From JAHCIE01 sp034431435 (GTDB lineage: Bacteria > Chloroflexota > Anaerolineae > Epilineales > JAHCIE01): a DNA stretch of 64,000 bases. Positions 32,622-41,383 of the stretch are shown here, piece by piece. The notes beneath the pieces are model-generated. The model saw only the letters and a program-made list of their open reading frames with translations, ran no database searches and was not told where the DNA came from. Within the stretch, counting starts at the first letter, position 1. Every line of letters starts with the position of its first letter. Both the position numbers and the translations under genes were made by a program. The stretch lies in the NCBI GenBank assembly GCA_034431435.1, contig DAOUDG010000030.1, forward strand, positions 62,001-126,000. The letters run 5' to 3'.

Positions 32622-35600
32622 CTAGGCGGTGCCCTGCAATATCTGTTGATAAAGGCGTTGTGTCTCAACCGTGGGGTCGATGCCGAGATCCTGGCGCAGA
32701 ATCTGCACCATCTCGCGGAAATGCTGAATGGCTCGATGGCGGTCACCGAGCGCCATGTAGCTGCGCATCATACCCTGGTGAGCCGCTTCGTGGTAGCCGT
32801 CCTCATTCAGGCACTTCTGATAGACCTCCAGCGCGGCTACCAAATTCCCGTTTCCTTCATAATACGGCCCCAAGGCGAGAAGGATGCGTGAAAATAGCTG
32901 CTTGAGCCGATCTCGTTCACGAACGACCCAGTCGGAGTAGTATTCGGGCAGATAGTCTCCCTGATAGAGATCGACGGCCCGCCGCAAGTCGGCCGCGCGC
33001 TCGGCAACCGGCGGGTCGCTGTCCTCGACAAAGGTGGCGAGGGCCTGGAACTGCCCCGCGTCGTAGACATAGCCATCCGGCAGCACGAGAGAGTACCAGC
33101 CAGCCTCGTGGCGTGTCTGACAGAAGGCCCGCCGAAGGCGGTAGAGGGCCACTTTCAGAGATTGGCCGGCGTTGGTCGCGGACGCATCGGGCCAGAAGGT
33201 GTCTATGATCTCGTCACGCCGTGCGCCGCGCGGGTGGTGCGCCAGCAGGTAGAAGAAAATCTCCCGCAGATTGGCCCACTCGGTCGCCGCCTCCTCGCCC
33301 ATGACGCGAATCTTGGCCCGCCCCAGTGTCATGACTTCGAGGGGTGGCGGGCCTATCACAGCTTCCTGGTTGCGCTGGGCGACTCGACGCCGGATCTGGG
33401 TCCAGAAGCTCGGTTGCGAGGCGTGGCGAGTCGCCCATTCGGCGAGGTCTGGTTCCTCGGCGGCTGCGTCGACGAGAAACTGGTTGTAGCCTAGCTCACC
33501 ACTCAGGCGGGCGGCTTCGTCCAGGCGTTGTCGCGCGCTAGTTGTATCGCGGCGGCGAAAGTCCAGGCGCGCCAGGGCGAATTCCGCGCTCGCGACTTTG
33601 GCGTGAGCGTCTTGCTCGACGAACGCACTGCGCGCTCGCTCCAGCCACTCCGCGGCCGGTCCCAGGTCGCCCCGATTGAGGGCAAGCAAACCCAGGGAGA
33701 GCATGGCCTGAGCGGCTTGTTGGGGCAGGGAGCGCAGCTGTGCCACACCCAGGGCTTCTTCAAGGCGCGCCTGGGCTTCGTTCAGATCCCCCAGCACGCG
33801 ATAGACGTTGCCTATAGCGTCCAGGCCGTGGGCAATCAGGTAGGGATACTCGCCGCGCTCCGCCGACTCAAGCCCCTCATTGAGAGCATCCAGGGCGGCA
33901 TCATACTCCTGCATGTCGGCGCGAATTGCGCCGACCGTCAGACGGCTGGTTGTCTCAATGAGGGTGTAGCCATAGTCGCGGGCCGCGGGGCCAATCTCGT
34001 CGTGGATGGCAAGCGCCTCCTGCCATCGGCCTTGTGTATAGTACAGGTCCGCGATGTTGTTGAGGGTAATGAGCCGCCAGCCGGTGGCGCTGGTGGCGTC
34101 CCAGTGCGTCAGGGCGCGTTGATAGGACGCATACGCCGCATCCAGACGCCCGATATCGGATTGAACTGAGCCGATTTCGTGGAAAACATGAGCGACGTTA
34201 GTCGCGCTACCAGCTTCTTCAAAGAGGCGTAGGGCGATTTCGAATTGCTCGATCGCCGAGGTGTTTTCGCCGAGACCAGAGTAGGCGCGGCCCATCCCAC
34301 GATGGACCTCAGCCATAAGGGTCAGGTCATTGGGGTCGGTGGCGTATAGCGCTTTGCGGAACAGGTCGAGGGCTATCTGGTGGCGTCCCTGTAGGCCCCA
34401 CATGTTGGCGCGACGCACACGGGCCATGATCTGAGATCGAGGGTCGCCGTGCGTCTCGACTTCGGCCAGAAGGAGCATGGCGGCTTCATTCTCACCTTGC
34501 TCCTTGAGTCGTAACGCCTCGGCGAGGAGCAGCTCAGGCGTGCGCGCCTGGCGTGGCAGGCGCGCGAATATGCGCCCAATCGTTTCCCAACGACCCGTGG
34601 CGTACAGCGCGTCGACGGCCCTCGCCGCAACAGCCGCCGCTTCATCCGGCCGATCGGCTTCAATGTAGTGATCCACGGCCTCGACGAAGGCGTCGCGATC
34701 CGCCTGGGCGCGGCCCGCAGCCAGATGCGCCGCACGGAATGTAGCGACATCCCGCCGCAGCACTGTATCGAGGAACTCGACCAGTAGACCATGATAGCGA
34801 TAGGCGCCATCGCTATCGAGGGTGGTCACCAACATCGGAAGGCGCTCGGTGAGGATGCGTAACTGATCGGCGGCGTCGGAGCGCGACAAAGCCGTGTTGA
34901 TCAGCTCGACGGTGAGGGGCCGGAGGATGCTGGAGCGAAGCAGGAAGTCGTGGCTCTCTGGCGGCAGCGGCGCGAGAACCTCGGCCGCCATGTACTCAAA
35001 TAGGAGATTGCGGTCGACCTCGGCTGGCAATACGCTGTCCAACTCGCGGCGGCGCAGAGCATTGGATGAGAGCTGGATGCCCATGATCCACCCCTCGCAT
35101 TGGTCTACGATGCGGGCGGCGGTATCAATGTCCAGGGTCAAGCCATAGGCTGCCCTTGCCAGCTCTACAACCTCGGCTGCCCGGAAGCGCAGCAATTGGC
35201 CGCTGACGCCGACGACCTCGCCAGTGGCAATGAGCGGCAGAGTGACAGCCGAGCGCTGGGGGAAGGTGCGGCTGGCAAGGAGGATGTGGACATGGTCAGG
35301 AAGATAGCGGAGGAGCGCCTCGAGAATCTGACTGATGTCTGGGCTGTCGTCAACGCTCTCGAAGTTATCCAGGATGACGACGAAGTCTTCCGAAATGCTC
35401 TCGTAGATTTCGTTGACCATGACCCCGATGAGGCGGCTTAGCTCGGCACGGAGTGGCTTGAAATCGTTCAGAGCCTCGCAGGTACGCTCGCCGAAGCGGG
35501 GGAACTGCTGCTGGATCGAAGCGGCCAGGTATTCCAGGAACATGCGCGGGTCGCGGTCGCTCTCGTCGAGGGCGTACCAGCAGCAAGGGGTGGCGCCATG

Positions 35601-35765
35601 CTGTGCAAAGTCGAGGAGAAGGGTGGTCTTGCCGTAGCCGGGCGGCGCGACGATGAGAATCAACTTGCGCGTCAGGTTGCTCCGCACATACTCGACCAAG
35701 CGTGGACGGCTGAGCAAATCCGATCGCCAGCGGGGGAGGCGAACCTTGCTACGAATGAGACTCAC
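32622..35765 (-). CDS. STAND ATPase regulator with TPR region and C-terminal winged helix-BTAD domain
   Basis: A 1047-residue cytoplasmic regulator. A MalT-like NTPase comes first (Walker A PPGYGKTT at about 41-48, DNFESVDD Walker-B-like segment). A long TPR-like helical region follows (about 340-790). An OmpR-type winged helix (about 809-900, LEVMTLGRAKIRVMG...) and a BTAD domain (about 905-1045) end the protein. The last two domains together define SARP activators, here at the C-terminus of a STAND protein. GTG at 35765 follows GAGGG. It ends 194 bp upstream of the peptide gene on the same strand and is probably its activator, responding to a ligand through the TPR/NTPase part. Confidence 0.88.
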   Translation of the reverse strand: MSLIRSKVRLPRWRSDLLSRPRLVEYVRSNLTRKLILIVAPPGYGKTTLLLDFAQHGATPCCWYALDESDRDPRMFLEYLAASIQQQFPRFGERTCEALNDFKPLRAELSRLIGVMVNEIYESISEDFVVILDNFESVDDSPDISQILEALLRYLPDHVHILLASRTFPQRSAVTLPLIATGEVVGVSGQLLRFRAAEVVELARAAYGLTLDIDTAARIVDQCEGWIMGIQLSSNALRRRELDSVLPAEVDRNLLFEYMAAEVLAPLPPESHDFLLRSSILRPLTVELINTALSRSDAADQLRILTERLPMLVTTLDSDGAYRYHGLLVEFLDTVLRRDVATFRAAHLAAGRAQADRDAFVEAVDHYIEADRPDEAAAVAARAVDALYATGRWETIGRIFARLPRQARTPELLLAEALRLKEQGENEAAMLLLAEVETHGDPRSQIMARVRRANMWGLQGRHQIALDLFRKALYATDPNDLTLMAEVHRGMGRAYSGLGENTSAIEQFEIALRLFEEAGSATNVAHVFHEIGSVQSDIGRLDAAYASYQRALTHWDATSATGWRLITLNNIADLYYTQGRWQEALAIHDEIGPAARDYGYTLIETTSRLTVGAIRADMQEYDAALDALNEGLESAERGEYPYLIAHGLDAIGNVYRVLGDLNEAQARLEEALGVAQLRSLPQQAAQAMLSLGLLALNRGDLGPAAEWLERARSAFVEQDAHAKVASAEFALARLDFRRRDTTSARQRLDEAARLSGELGYNQFLVDAAAEEPDLAEWATRHASQPSFWTQIRRRVAQRNQEAVIGPPPLEVMTLGRAKIRVMGEEAATEWANLREIFFYLLAHHPRGARRDEIIDTFWPDASATNAGQSLKVALYRLRRAFCQTRHEAGWYSLVLPDGYVYDAGQFQALATFVEDSDPPVAERAADLRRAVDLYQGDYLPEYYSDWVVRERDRLKQLFSRILLALGPYYEGNGNLVAALEVYQKCLNEDGYHEAAHQGMMRSYMALGDRHRAIQHFREMVQILRQDLGIDPTVETQRLYQQILQGTA

Positions 35766-35864
35766 GAAGCGCCCTCAAAGGTGAAGTGTGGAATCGCTTG
35801 CTGCGTCTTACGGCAATCTTACTCCCAAAGGGTGCAAAATGGAAACTGGGACTGCCTTGACAAG

Positions 35865-35909
35865 TGACGAGCGGACACTGAATCTCAAGAATCAGGTGTC
35901 CGCTCGTCA
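35865..35909. terminator. Hairpin between fabH and the STAND regulator
   Basis: A perfect 14-bp stem (35865-35878 with 35896-35909), extended by three further pairs across a one-base bulge. It lies just past the fabH stop and upstream of the regulator gene. No U-tract follows. Confidence 0.6.
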
Positions 35910-35940
35910 AATTGTATCGAGGCGCTTACAGCAGGAGGCT

Positions 35941-37248
35941 TCAGTTGGCCTTGTCTGTCCCGTTGGGCGGGGTGGCGCTGTCGGGGCGGCTGTCGGGCGC
36001 TGTTGCCGCGTGTCGGTCACTCGCGCTGTCGGCGTGCCCCTTTGGGGCGCTCTGCCCATGACCATTGCCATTCACCGTCGGGGTTGCGTCGGGGGCCCCC
36101 TCATCGCGGCGCAGACGCTCGCGCAGCCACTCACGGCGGTCGATCTCGTCCTCCAGGCCATCCATGCGTCGCTCGGCGCGGTGGACGAGGGACTTGACGC
36201 GGGCCAGCGGCGCGCGCGACCAGCGTACCATGCGCTTGGGGACGCTCTGGCTGGGGCGCGCGCGGAGCGGCATCCAGCGCAGGGTAGCGGCGGCCCAGGT
36301 GAGGCCCGCGCCGAAGCCAATCAGGCACACGTTCTGGCCCGGCTGGAGGAAACCCTCGTTGGCCGCCTCGCAAATGGCGATGGGAATGGAGGCGGCGGAG
36401 GTATTACCATACTTCTGGACGTTGACGAATACTTTGCTCATGGGCACGTCGAGTGACCTGGCCGCCGACTCGATGATGCGCAAGTTGGCCTGATGGGGGA
36501 TGAACAGATCGATATCGGCGGGTGTCAAGCCCGCGCGGGTGATGGCCTCGCGGGCTGCCCTACCCATGATGCGCGTCGCAAAACGATAGACTTCCTTCCC
36601 ATTCATGTTCAGGCCGCCGTCCAGGGGTAGATTGCCCTTTGGCGGTAGGCGGCTGCCACCGTTGCGCATCATCAGCATCTCGCCGCCAGAGCCGTCGGAG
36701 CCGAGGACGTAGGAGAGCAGGCCACTGGGCCGCTCGGTGGCCTCGAGCACAACGGCGCCCGCTCCATCGCCAAACAGAACGCACGTATCCCGCTGAGTCC
36801 AGTCGATCCAGCGGGTGATGGCTTCGGCGCCAATGACAAGGGCTTTGTTGGCGGCGCCGCTGACGATGGCCGAGCTGGCCATGGACAGGGCATACACGAA
36901 GCCTGAGCAGGCCGCGTTTACATCGAAAGCGCCGGCGCGCGACGCGCCAAGTCGGTCCTGGACCAGGCAGGCGGTGGCGGGCAGATGGTAGTCGGGGGAA
37001 CAGGTGGCGACGATGACCAGGTCTAACTCCTCCGGTCCCAGGTCCGCCGAGTGCAGCGCCGCCCAGCCAGCGCGCGTCGCCAGGTCGGATGTGGCTTCCC
37101 TGGCATCAACGATGTGGCGTTGCTGGATACCCGTCCGGCTGCGAATCCACTCATCGGAGGTATCGACCATGAGCGACAACTCATGGTTGGTCATGATGCG
37201 GTCGGGGACGTACATTCCCCAACCGGAGATAGTCGCGTAACGATTCAT
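35941..37248 (-). CDS. fabH: 3-oxoacyl-ACP synthase III with long C-terminal tail
   Basis: A 435-residue enzyme that starts fatty acid chains by condensing acyl-CoA with malonyl-ACP. The Cys-His-Asn triad is intact: C114 in NAACSGFVYA, H252 in IPHQANLRI, N282 in YGNTSAAS. The usual length is about 330 residues. Residues about 335-435 are an added tail: a basic helical part (RAERRMDGLEDEIDRREW) and then a Gly/Asn/Pro/Ser-rich disordered stretch. ATG at 37248 follows GGGAGG. It lies 18 bp downstream of fabF, so the two form an operon. Confidence 0.92.
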   Translation of the reverse strand: MNRYATISGWGMYVPDRIMTNHELSLMVDTSDEWIRSRTGIQQRHIVDAREATSDLATRAGWAALHSADLGPEELDLVIVATCSPDYHLPATACLVQDRLGASRAGAFDVNAACSGFVYALSMASSAIVSGAANKALVIGAEAITRWIDWTQRDTCVLFGDGAGAVVLEATERPSGLLSYVLGSDGSGGEMLMMRNGGSRLPPKGNLPLDGGLNMNGKEVYRFATRIMGRAAREAITRAGLTPADIDLFIPHQANLRIIESAARSLDVPMSKVFVNVQKYGNTSAASIPIAICEAANEGFLQPGQNVCLIGFGAGLTWAAATLRWMPLRARPSQSVPKRMVRWSRAPLARVKSLVHRAERRMDGLEDEIDRREWLRERLRRDEGAPDATPTVNGNGHGQSAPKGHADSASDRHAATAPDSRPDSATPPNGTDKAN

Positions 37249-37266
37249 GGAACCTCCCGCGGAGCG

Positions 37267-38502
37267 TCACACCCGGCGGACAATCAGAGTTGCATTGTGG
37301 CCGCCGAGGCCGATCGAGTTGGACATGGCGACTTCGAGATCGGCGGTGCGACTCGTGTTGGGCACATAGTCCAGATCGCAAGCGGGGTCGGGAGTGTGGT
37401 AGTTGATGGTGGGTGGTACTATCCCCTCTTGCAGCGCCTTGAGGGCGATGATGGCTTCGATAGACCCGGCCGCCCCCATCAGGTGGCCGGTCATGGATTT
37501 CGTCGAACTAATCGCGAGGTGCGGCGCGTGCTCGCCGAAGACGCGCTTGATAGCCTGGGTCTCGATACGGTCGTTGAGAACCGTCCCTGTTCCATGGGGA
37601 TTGACATAACCGACCTCGTCCAGGCCGACTGAGCCGTCGCACAGGGCGAGGCGCATGGCGCGATAGATACCGTCGCCGTCCTCGGCGGGAATGGCGAGGT
37701 GGTAAGCGTCGTTGGCGTTGCCATAGCCAACGGCCTCGCCCAGGATGGGCGCGTCGCGCCGCAGGGCGTGCTCCAGACTCTCCAGGATGACGAGGCCCGC
37801 GCCCTCGCCCAGCATGAACCCGTCGCGATCGGCATCGAACGGGCGCGATGCCTCGGTGGGGGCATCGTTGCGGACTGACAGCACGCGCATGGAATTGAAG
37901 GCGGCCATGACCAGCTCGATGATCAGGGCGTCGGCGCTGCCTGCAATCATGACGTCGGCGCGGCCCGCGCGAATCTGATCCATGGCAATGCCGATGGCGT
38001 CGATGCCGGTGGCGCAGGCCGTGGCAACCGACATGTTCGGCCCCCGCGCGCCAATCTCGATGGCGATCTGGCCCGCGCCCGTGTCGGGCAAGGTGGATGG
38101 ACCGAAGAAGGGACTGATGCGACGCGGCCCCTTATCCTTCAACAGCATGAGATTGTCTTGAATCAGGTCCACCGCGCCGAGAGCCGTCCCGAAGATGACG
38201 CCGACGCGCTCGCGATTGAAGTCATCGATTCTGAGGCGGGATTGCTCCATCGCCTCACGCAGCGCGGCTATGGCGAACTGCACGTAGCGCGATGAGCGCC
38301 GCGCCTCTTTCTTTTCCATCACATTGAGAGGATCAAAGTCCTTCACTTCAGCAGCGAAATGGGTGTCCAGGTTGCTGGCGTCGAAATGGGTGATGGGTCC
38401 GGCCCCCGAACGGCCCGCGATCAGGGCGCTCCACATGGCCGCAACACTGTTACCGACCGGGGAGAGCGCTCCCATGCCGGTGACCACGATACGTGAACGC
38501 AT
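37267..38502 (-). CDS. fabF: 3-oxoacyl-ACP synthase II
   Basis: A 411-residue condensing enzyme that elongates fatty acids with malonyl-ACP. The catalytic Cys is C163 in TACATG. The histidines are in NPHGTGT and STKSMTGHLMGAAG. ATG at 38502 follows GGGAGGAAG; the frame stays open to 38619, but that part has no family sequence. fabH follows directly. No acyl carrier protein or FabD/FabG gene is nearby. Some features, such as IGIAMDQIRAGRADVMIAG, are standard for FabF. Confidence 0.93.
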   Translation of the reverse strand: MRSRIVVTGMGALSPVGNSVAAMWSALIAGRSGAGPITHFDASNLDTHFAAEVKDFDPLNVMEKKEARRSSRYVQFAIAALREAMEQSRLRIDDFNRERVGVIFGTALGAVDLIQDNLMLLKDKGPRRISPFFGPSTLPDTGAGQIAIEIGARGPNMSVATACATGIDAIGIAMDQIRAGRADVMIAGSADALIIELVMAAFNSMRVLSVRNDAPTEASRPFDADRDGFMLGEGAGLVILESLEHALRRDAPILGEAVGYGNANDAYHLAIPAEDGDGIYRAMRLALCDGSVGLDEVGYVNPHGTGTVLNDRIETQAIKRVFGEHAPHLAISSTKSMTGHLMGAAGSIEAIIALKALQEGIVPPTINYHTPDPACDLDYVPNTSRTADLEVAMSNSIGLGGHNATLIVRRV

Positions 38503-38658
38503 TGACACTTCCTCCCGCAGGTTCAGCAAGGTGGCTGGTCGTGCAAGTTGTGAGTCATGGCTCGCCATTGCTGGTATCAAAGCATAGTAACACCGCGCCA
38601 GGCGGAAGGATACGCCCAACGCGGTGCGAGTTGAGAAACTCGGCGAGATCTGGGCGTG

Positions 38659-39345
38659 TCAGCGCATGGCCTGCGCCACGATCGAGTAGCCCGCGTGGAG
38701 GCGGCGCTCCACTTCGCGCCAATCAGCGTCGATGTCCACCGACCGTCGGCTGGTGATACGGTCTACGGCCTGGGCCGCGGCCGCGCGCTCGATGGCCGAG
38801 GCGAGGGCGTCGGCAGCCGGGATTTCAAACAGCAGCGTGTGAAGGTCGGTCAGGGCAGCGACGAGCGGCTGAGGATTGGCGGGGGCCTGAGCGACCTGGC
38901 GGTGGACAATCCAATAGCGCAACTCAGCGTCCGCGACGGTCCTGGCATCCCAGCGCAGGCCGCGCTCGTGGGCGATAATGGCGTAGTAACGCCCCAGATA
39001 ATCGCGGGCCAGCGGGACATTATTGTCGGCGCCGGCGAAGGCCATCTGGGCGCGCGTTGCGTTGTACGACGCCTCGGCAGCGGCGGGCCAGCCCAGGCCG
39101 AACTGGTCGTGGTTGAGTTGGAGCATCAAGGCGATGGCGCGGGGCCAGGCGCGGTCATAGTAGGCGCGCCAGCCTTCGGTCTCTACATGGGCCAGGCCCG
39201 CCGGGTCGATGGACAGGCGGCCGACGGCGGCTGGCGAAGAGCCGTCGAGGGCAGCGACGGTCCAGGTCAGGGTGAGAGCGCCGATGAGCGCAGCGCCAAA
39301 GGCGATGAGACCGGTCGACTGGCGACTCAGGGGGGCACGACGCAT
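38659..39345 (-). CDS. Membrane-anchored protein of unknown function
   Basis: A 228-residue protein with one N-terminal signal-anchor helix (about 12-33, TGLIAFGAALIGALTLTWTV) and a helical extracytoplasmic domain rich in Ala and aromatic residues (WRAYYDRAWPRAIALML, ARDYLGRYYAIIAHERGL). I do not recognise the family. ATG at 39345 is preceded by AGGAGG. That ribosome site lies in a hairpin arm, so translation may be controlled. It follows the BON gene by 56 bp on the same strand. Confidence 0.65.
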   Translation of the reverse strand: MRRAPLSRQSTGLIAFGAALIGALTLTWTVAALDGSSPAAVGRLSIDPAGLAHVETEGWRAYYDRAWPRAIALMLQLNHDQFGLGWPAAAEASYNATRAQMAFAGADNNVPLARDYLGRYYAIIAHERGLRWDARTVADAELRYWIVHRQVAQAPANPQPLVAALTDLHTLLFEIPAADALASAIERAAAAQAVDRITSRRSVDIDADWREVERRLHAGYSIVAQAMR

Positions 39346-39350
39346 AGCAA

Positions 39351-39376
39351 TCCTCCTCTCGTGTCTGAGAGGAGGA
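39351..39376 (-). promoter_or_regulatory. Hairpin that includes the ribosome site of the anchored-protein gene
   Basis: A perfect 10-bp stem (39351-39360 with 39367-39376). On the minus-strand transcript the arm nearest the ATG contains AGGAGG and pairs with its complement. It may be a terminator of the BON gene, a translational switch, or both. Confidence 0.45.
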
Positions 39377-39401
39377 CGCAGCGGCGACGCGAGTGGATGC
39401 C

Positions 39402-40157
39402 TTACAGCTCTTCTTCGAGGTCGCCGTCTGTTACCACCTGCTTCGACGTGACGATGCGGATGCCCTCAATGTCGTTGTCGCTGAGATCCAGGTACTCAGC
39501 GTCGACATCGACGACGCCCGGCACCTCGCGTATCACATCCTCTACAATAGCCAGGTCCTCCATCGTGGAGACGTGGCCGCGAACGTAGACCACGCCGTGG
39601 CGCACCCGGACGCGCAGCCTGAAGCCGGTCAGTTCGGAGGCCGACTCGATGGCTTCCAGGACTTCCTCGGCCACGTCGTAGTCGCCTCGTCGCACGCGGC
39701 GTGGCACGTCCTCGTCGTCGAAACCAGCGTCGCCCGCCGAGGGCGCGAAGCCCGCCGCTAGCTCAAGGTCGTCGTCCGCGCCCGCCCCCTGCATGGTCGC
39801 CGGGTCGTCGGGGGGGAAGTACGCCAGGCCCTCTTCGGCCGCCACGCCGTCATCGGTTGCGTAGCCCAGCGGAACATCCTCGGCGCCGGGGTACGGGTAT
39901 TCGCCGTAGCGGTCGCTCACCGAGGTGCTGACGCGGTAGCTATAGTCGGGCGGCAACGAGGCATCGCTGCCTTCGTACTCGCCGACGTCATCGAGGGCCT
40001 CGACGGGATCGAAGGTGTCAGGGCCGGGGCGGCCAGATAGCCCGACGAGTAGCTCCTCCTCGCCGCCTTCGTCGCTCTCTACGTCGCTGGCAAGGTCAAA
40101 ATCCTCCGGGTCGTCGTCGGGGTCGGCCGGGAACTGGCTGCGAGCAGGCATCATCAT
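39402..40157 (-). CDS. BON-domain protein with long acidic N-terminal region
   Basis: A 251-residue protein. Residues 1-155 are acidic, Gly/Pro/Asp/Glu-rich and probably disordered (DPDDDPEDFDLASDVE). Residues about 160-235 form one BON domain (VAEEVLEAIESASE..., VRVRHGVVYVRGHVSTMEDL, EVPGVVDVDAEYL). BON domains bind phospholipid or other proteins. No signal peptide is present, so it is probably cytoplasmic. Three ATGs in a row (40157, 40154, 40151) follow GGAGG, so the exact start is uncertain by two residues. Confidence 0.78.
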   Translation of the reverse strand: MMMPARSQFPADPDDDPEDFDLASDVESDEGGEEELLVGLSGRPGPDTFDPVEALDDVGEYEGSDASLPPDYSYRVSTSVSDRYGEYPYPGAEDVPLGYATDDGVAAEEGLAYFPPDDPATMQGAGADDDLELAAGFAPSAGDAGFDDEDVPRRVRRGDYDVAEEVLEAIESASELTGFRLRVRVRHGVVYVRGHVSTMEDLAIVEDVIREVPGVVDVDAEYLDLSDNDIEGIRIVTSKQVVTDGDLEEEL

Positions 40158-40207
40158 CCTCCGTAAAAGGACGCGGCGGGATGGTCATCGGGACCTGACT
40201 CACGTGG

Positions 40208-40660
40208 TCAACGAACTCGTGGCTTGCCGGTCTGGGCCGTGCTATCAGCCGGGGCCTGACCCGTGCTATCGGTCGGAGCCAGGGCGCGAATAGCGGCGAC
40301 CAGTTCGCTGGCCGAGCAGTCCTTCAGGATTGTCGCGCTGGCTCCTGCCGCGCGTGCGTCGTGGGCCATCTCAGGGTACATGGTGAGCATCAGCACGTGG
40401 CTGGCAGGCCGTGACTGGGCAATGCGCCGCGTCGCGCCCAGGCCGTCGAGGCGCGGCATGTTGACATCCATGACGATGACATCCGGCGACAGGGCCTCCG
40501 CCTTCTCCACTGCTTCCATGCCGTCGGCGGCTTGGCCCACGAGTAGCAGGTCGGCGCTACGCTGCACGATGCGGCATAGGGCGTCGCGGACGATGGCATT
40601 GTCGTCCACCACCAGGACGCGAATCGGCGAGGACGCACTCTCGTTCGACGAGGGCCTCAT
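40208..40660 (-). CDS. Receiver-only response regulator
   Basis: A 150-residue protein with one receiver domain: VLVVDDNAIVRD acid pair, phospho-acceptor Asp in VIVMDVNMP, T in MLTMYPE, K in ILKDCS. A Thr/Ala/Pro-rich tail of about 25 residues follows, without an output domain. ATG at 40660 lies after GGAGGG; the ATG at 40675 lies upstream of that site and is less likely. It is cotranscribed with the NarL-type regulator and the GAF kinase, and may act as a phosphate sink or connector. Confidence 0.82.
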   Translation of the reverse strand: MRPSSNESASSPIRVLVVDDNAIVRDALCRIVQRSADLLLVGQAADGMEAVEKAEALSPDVIVMDVNMPRLDGLGATRRIAQSRPASHVLMLTMYPEMAHDARAAGASATILKDCSASELVAAIRALAPTDSTGQAPADSTAQTGKPRVR

Positions 40661-40716
40661 CTCTTCCCTCCTCATCTATCACAGGTCGGCTGGCGCTGCC
40701 ACGGGCCTGCGTCACG

Positions 40717-41370
40717 CTACAAGCGGATGATATTGCGCTGCACTGCCGTCGTGACGGCCTCGGTGCGGTCATTGACGCCGAGTTTCTGGAAGATGTGCGC
40801 CAGGTGCGTCTTCACCGTCGCCTCAGTGATGGTGAGGCGTGCGGCAATCTCCTTGTTGGCGTAGCCGCGTGCGACCAACTGTAGCACCTCGATCTCGCGC
40901 GGCGACAGGTCCTCCTCGCCGTTGTTCACGTTGCCCCGCTGCGTCTGCCCCGTCATGTGCTGCAACAGGCGGGCAGCGACGCGCGGCTGAAGGAGAGCGT
41001 CGCCCCGGGCCACGGTGCGGATGGCGTTGAACAGGTCGTCGCGCGGGGCATCCTTGAGCAGATAGCCGCTGGCGCCGGCCTCGAGCGCGCCGACGATATG
41101 CTCGTCCGTATCGTAGGTGGTGAGGACGAGAAACTTGATGTCGGGCGCGGTGGCCCGGATTTCTTTCATGGCCTCGACGCCGCCCATCTCCGGCATGCGC
41201 AGGTCCATCAGGATGAGATCCGGCTTGAGACTCACGGCCCGCTTGACCGCCGTTCGCCCATCGGGGGCCTCGCCGACGATCTCAAAGTCCTCGTCGCGCT
41301 TCAGCACCGATACCAGACCCTCGCGGACGATGGGGTGGTCATCAACGATCATAATGCGAATCTTGGGCAT
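40717..41370 (-). CDS. NarL/FixJ-type response regulator
   Basis: A 217-residue two-domain regulator. The receiver (1-120) has DDHP, phospho-acceptor D in LILMDLRMPE and the K of LLKDAPRDD. The C-terminal LuxR-type HTH (about 150-215) contains LSPREIEVLQLVARGYANKEIA and TEATVKTHLAHIFQKLGV. It lies 13 bp downstream of the large GAF histidine kinase, which carries the HisKA_3 type of dimerisation domain that normally phosphorylates this class. The pair is a cognate two-component system by position. Confidence 0.92.
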   Translation of the reverse strand: MPKIRIMIVDDHPIVREGLVSVLKRDEDFEIVGEAPDGRTAVKRAVSLKPDLILMDLRMPEMGGVEAMKEIRATAPDIKFLVLTTYDTDEHIVGALEAGASGYLLKDAPRDDLFNAIRTVARGDALLQPRVAARLLQHMTGQTQRGNVNNGEEDLSPREIEVLQLVARGYANKEIAARLTITEATVKTHLAHIFQKLGVNDRTEAVTTAVQRNIIRL

Positions 41371-41383
41371 GTAGCACCTCTGA

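Noticed and set aside
38659..39345. Assigning a sensor or transport function to the anchored protein
   Set aside because: Only one TM helix and no family motif are visible, so a function would be invented.
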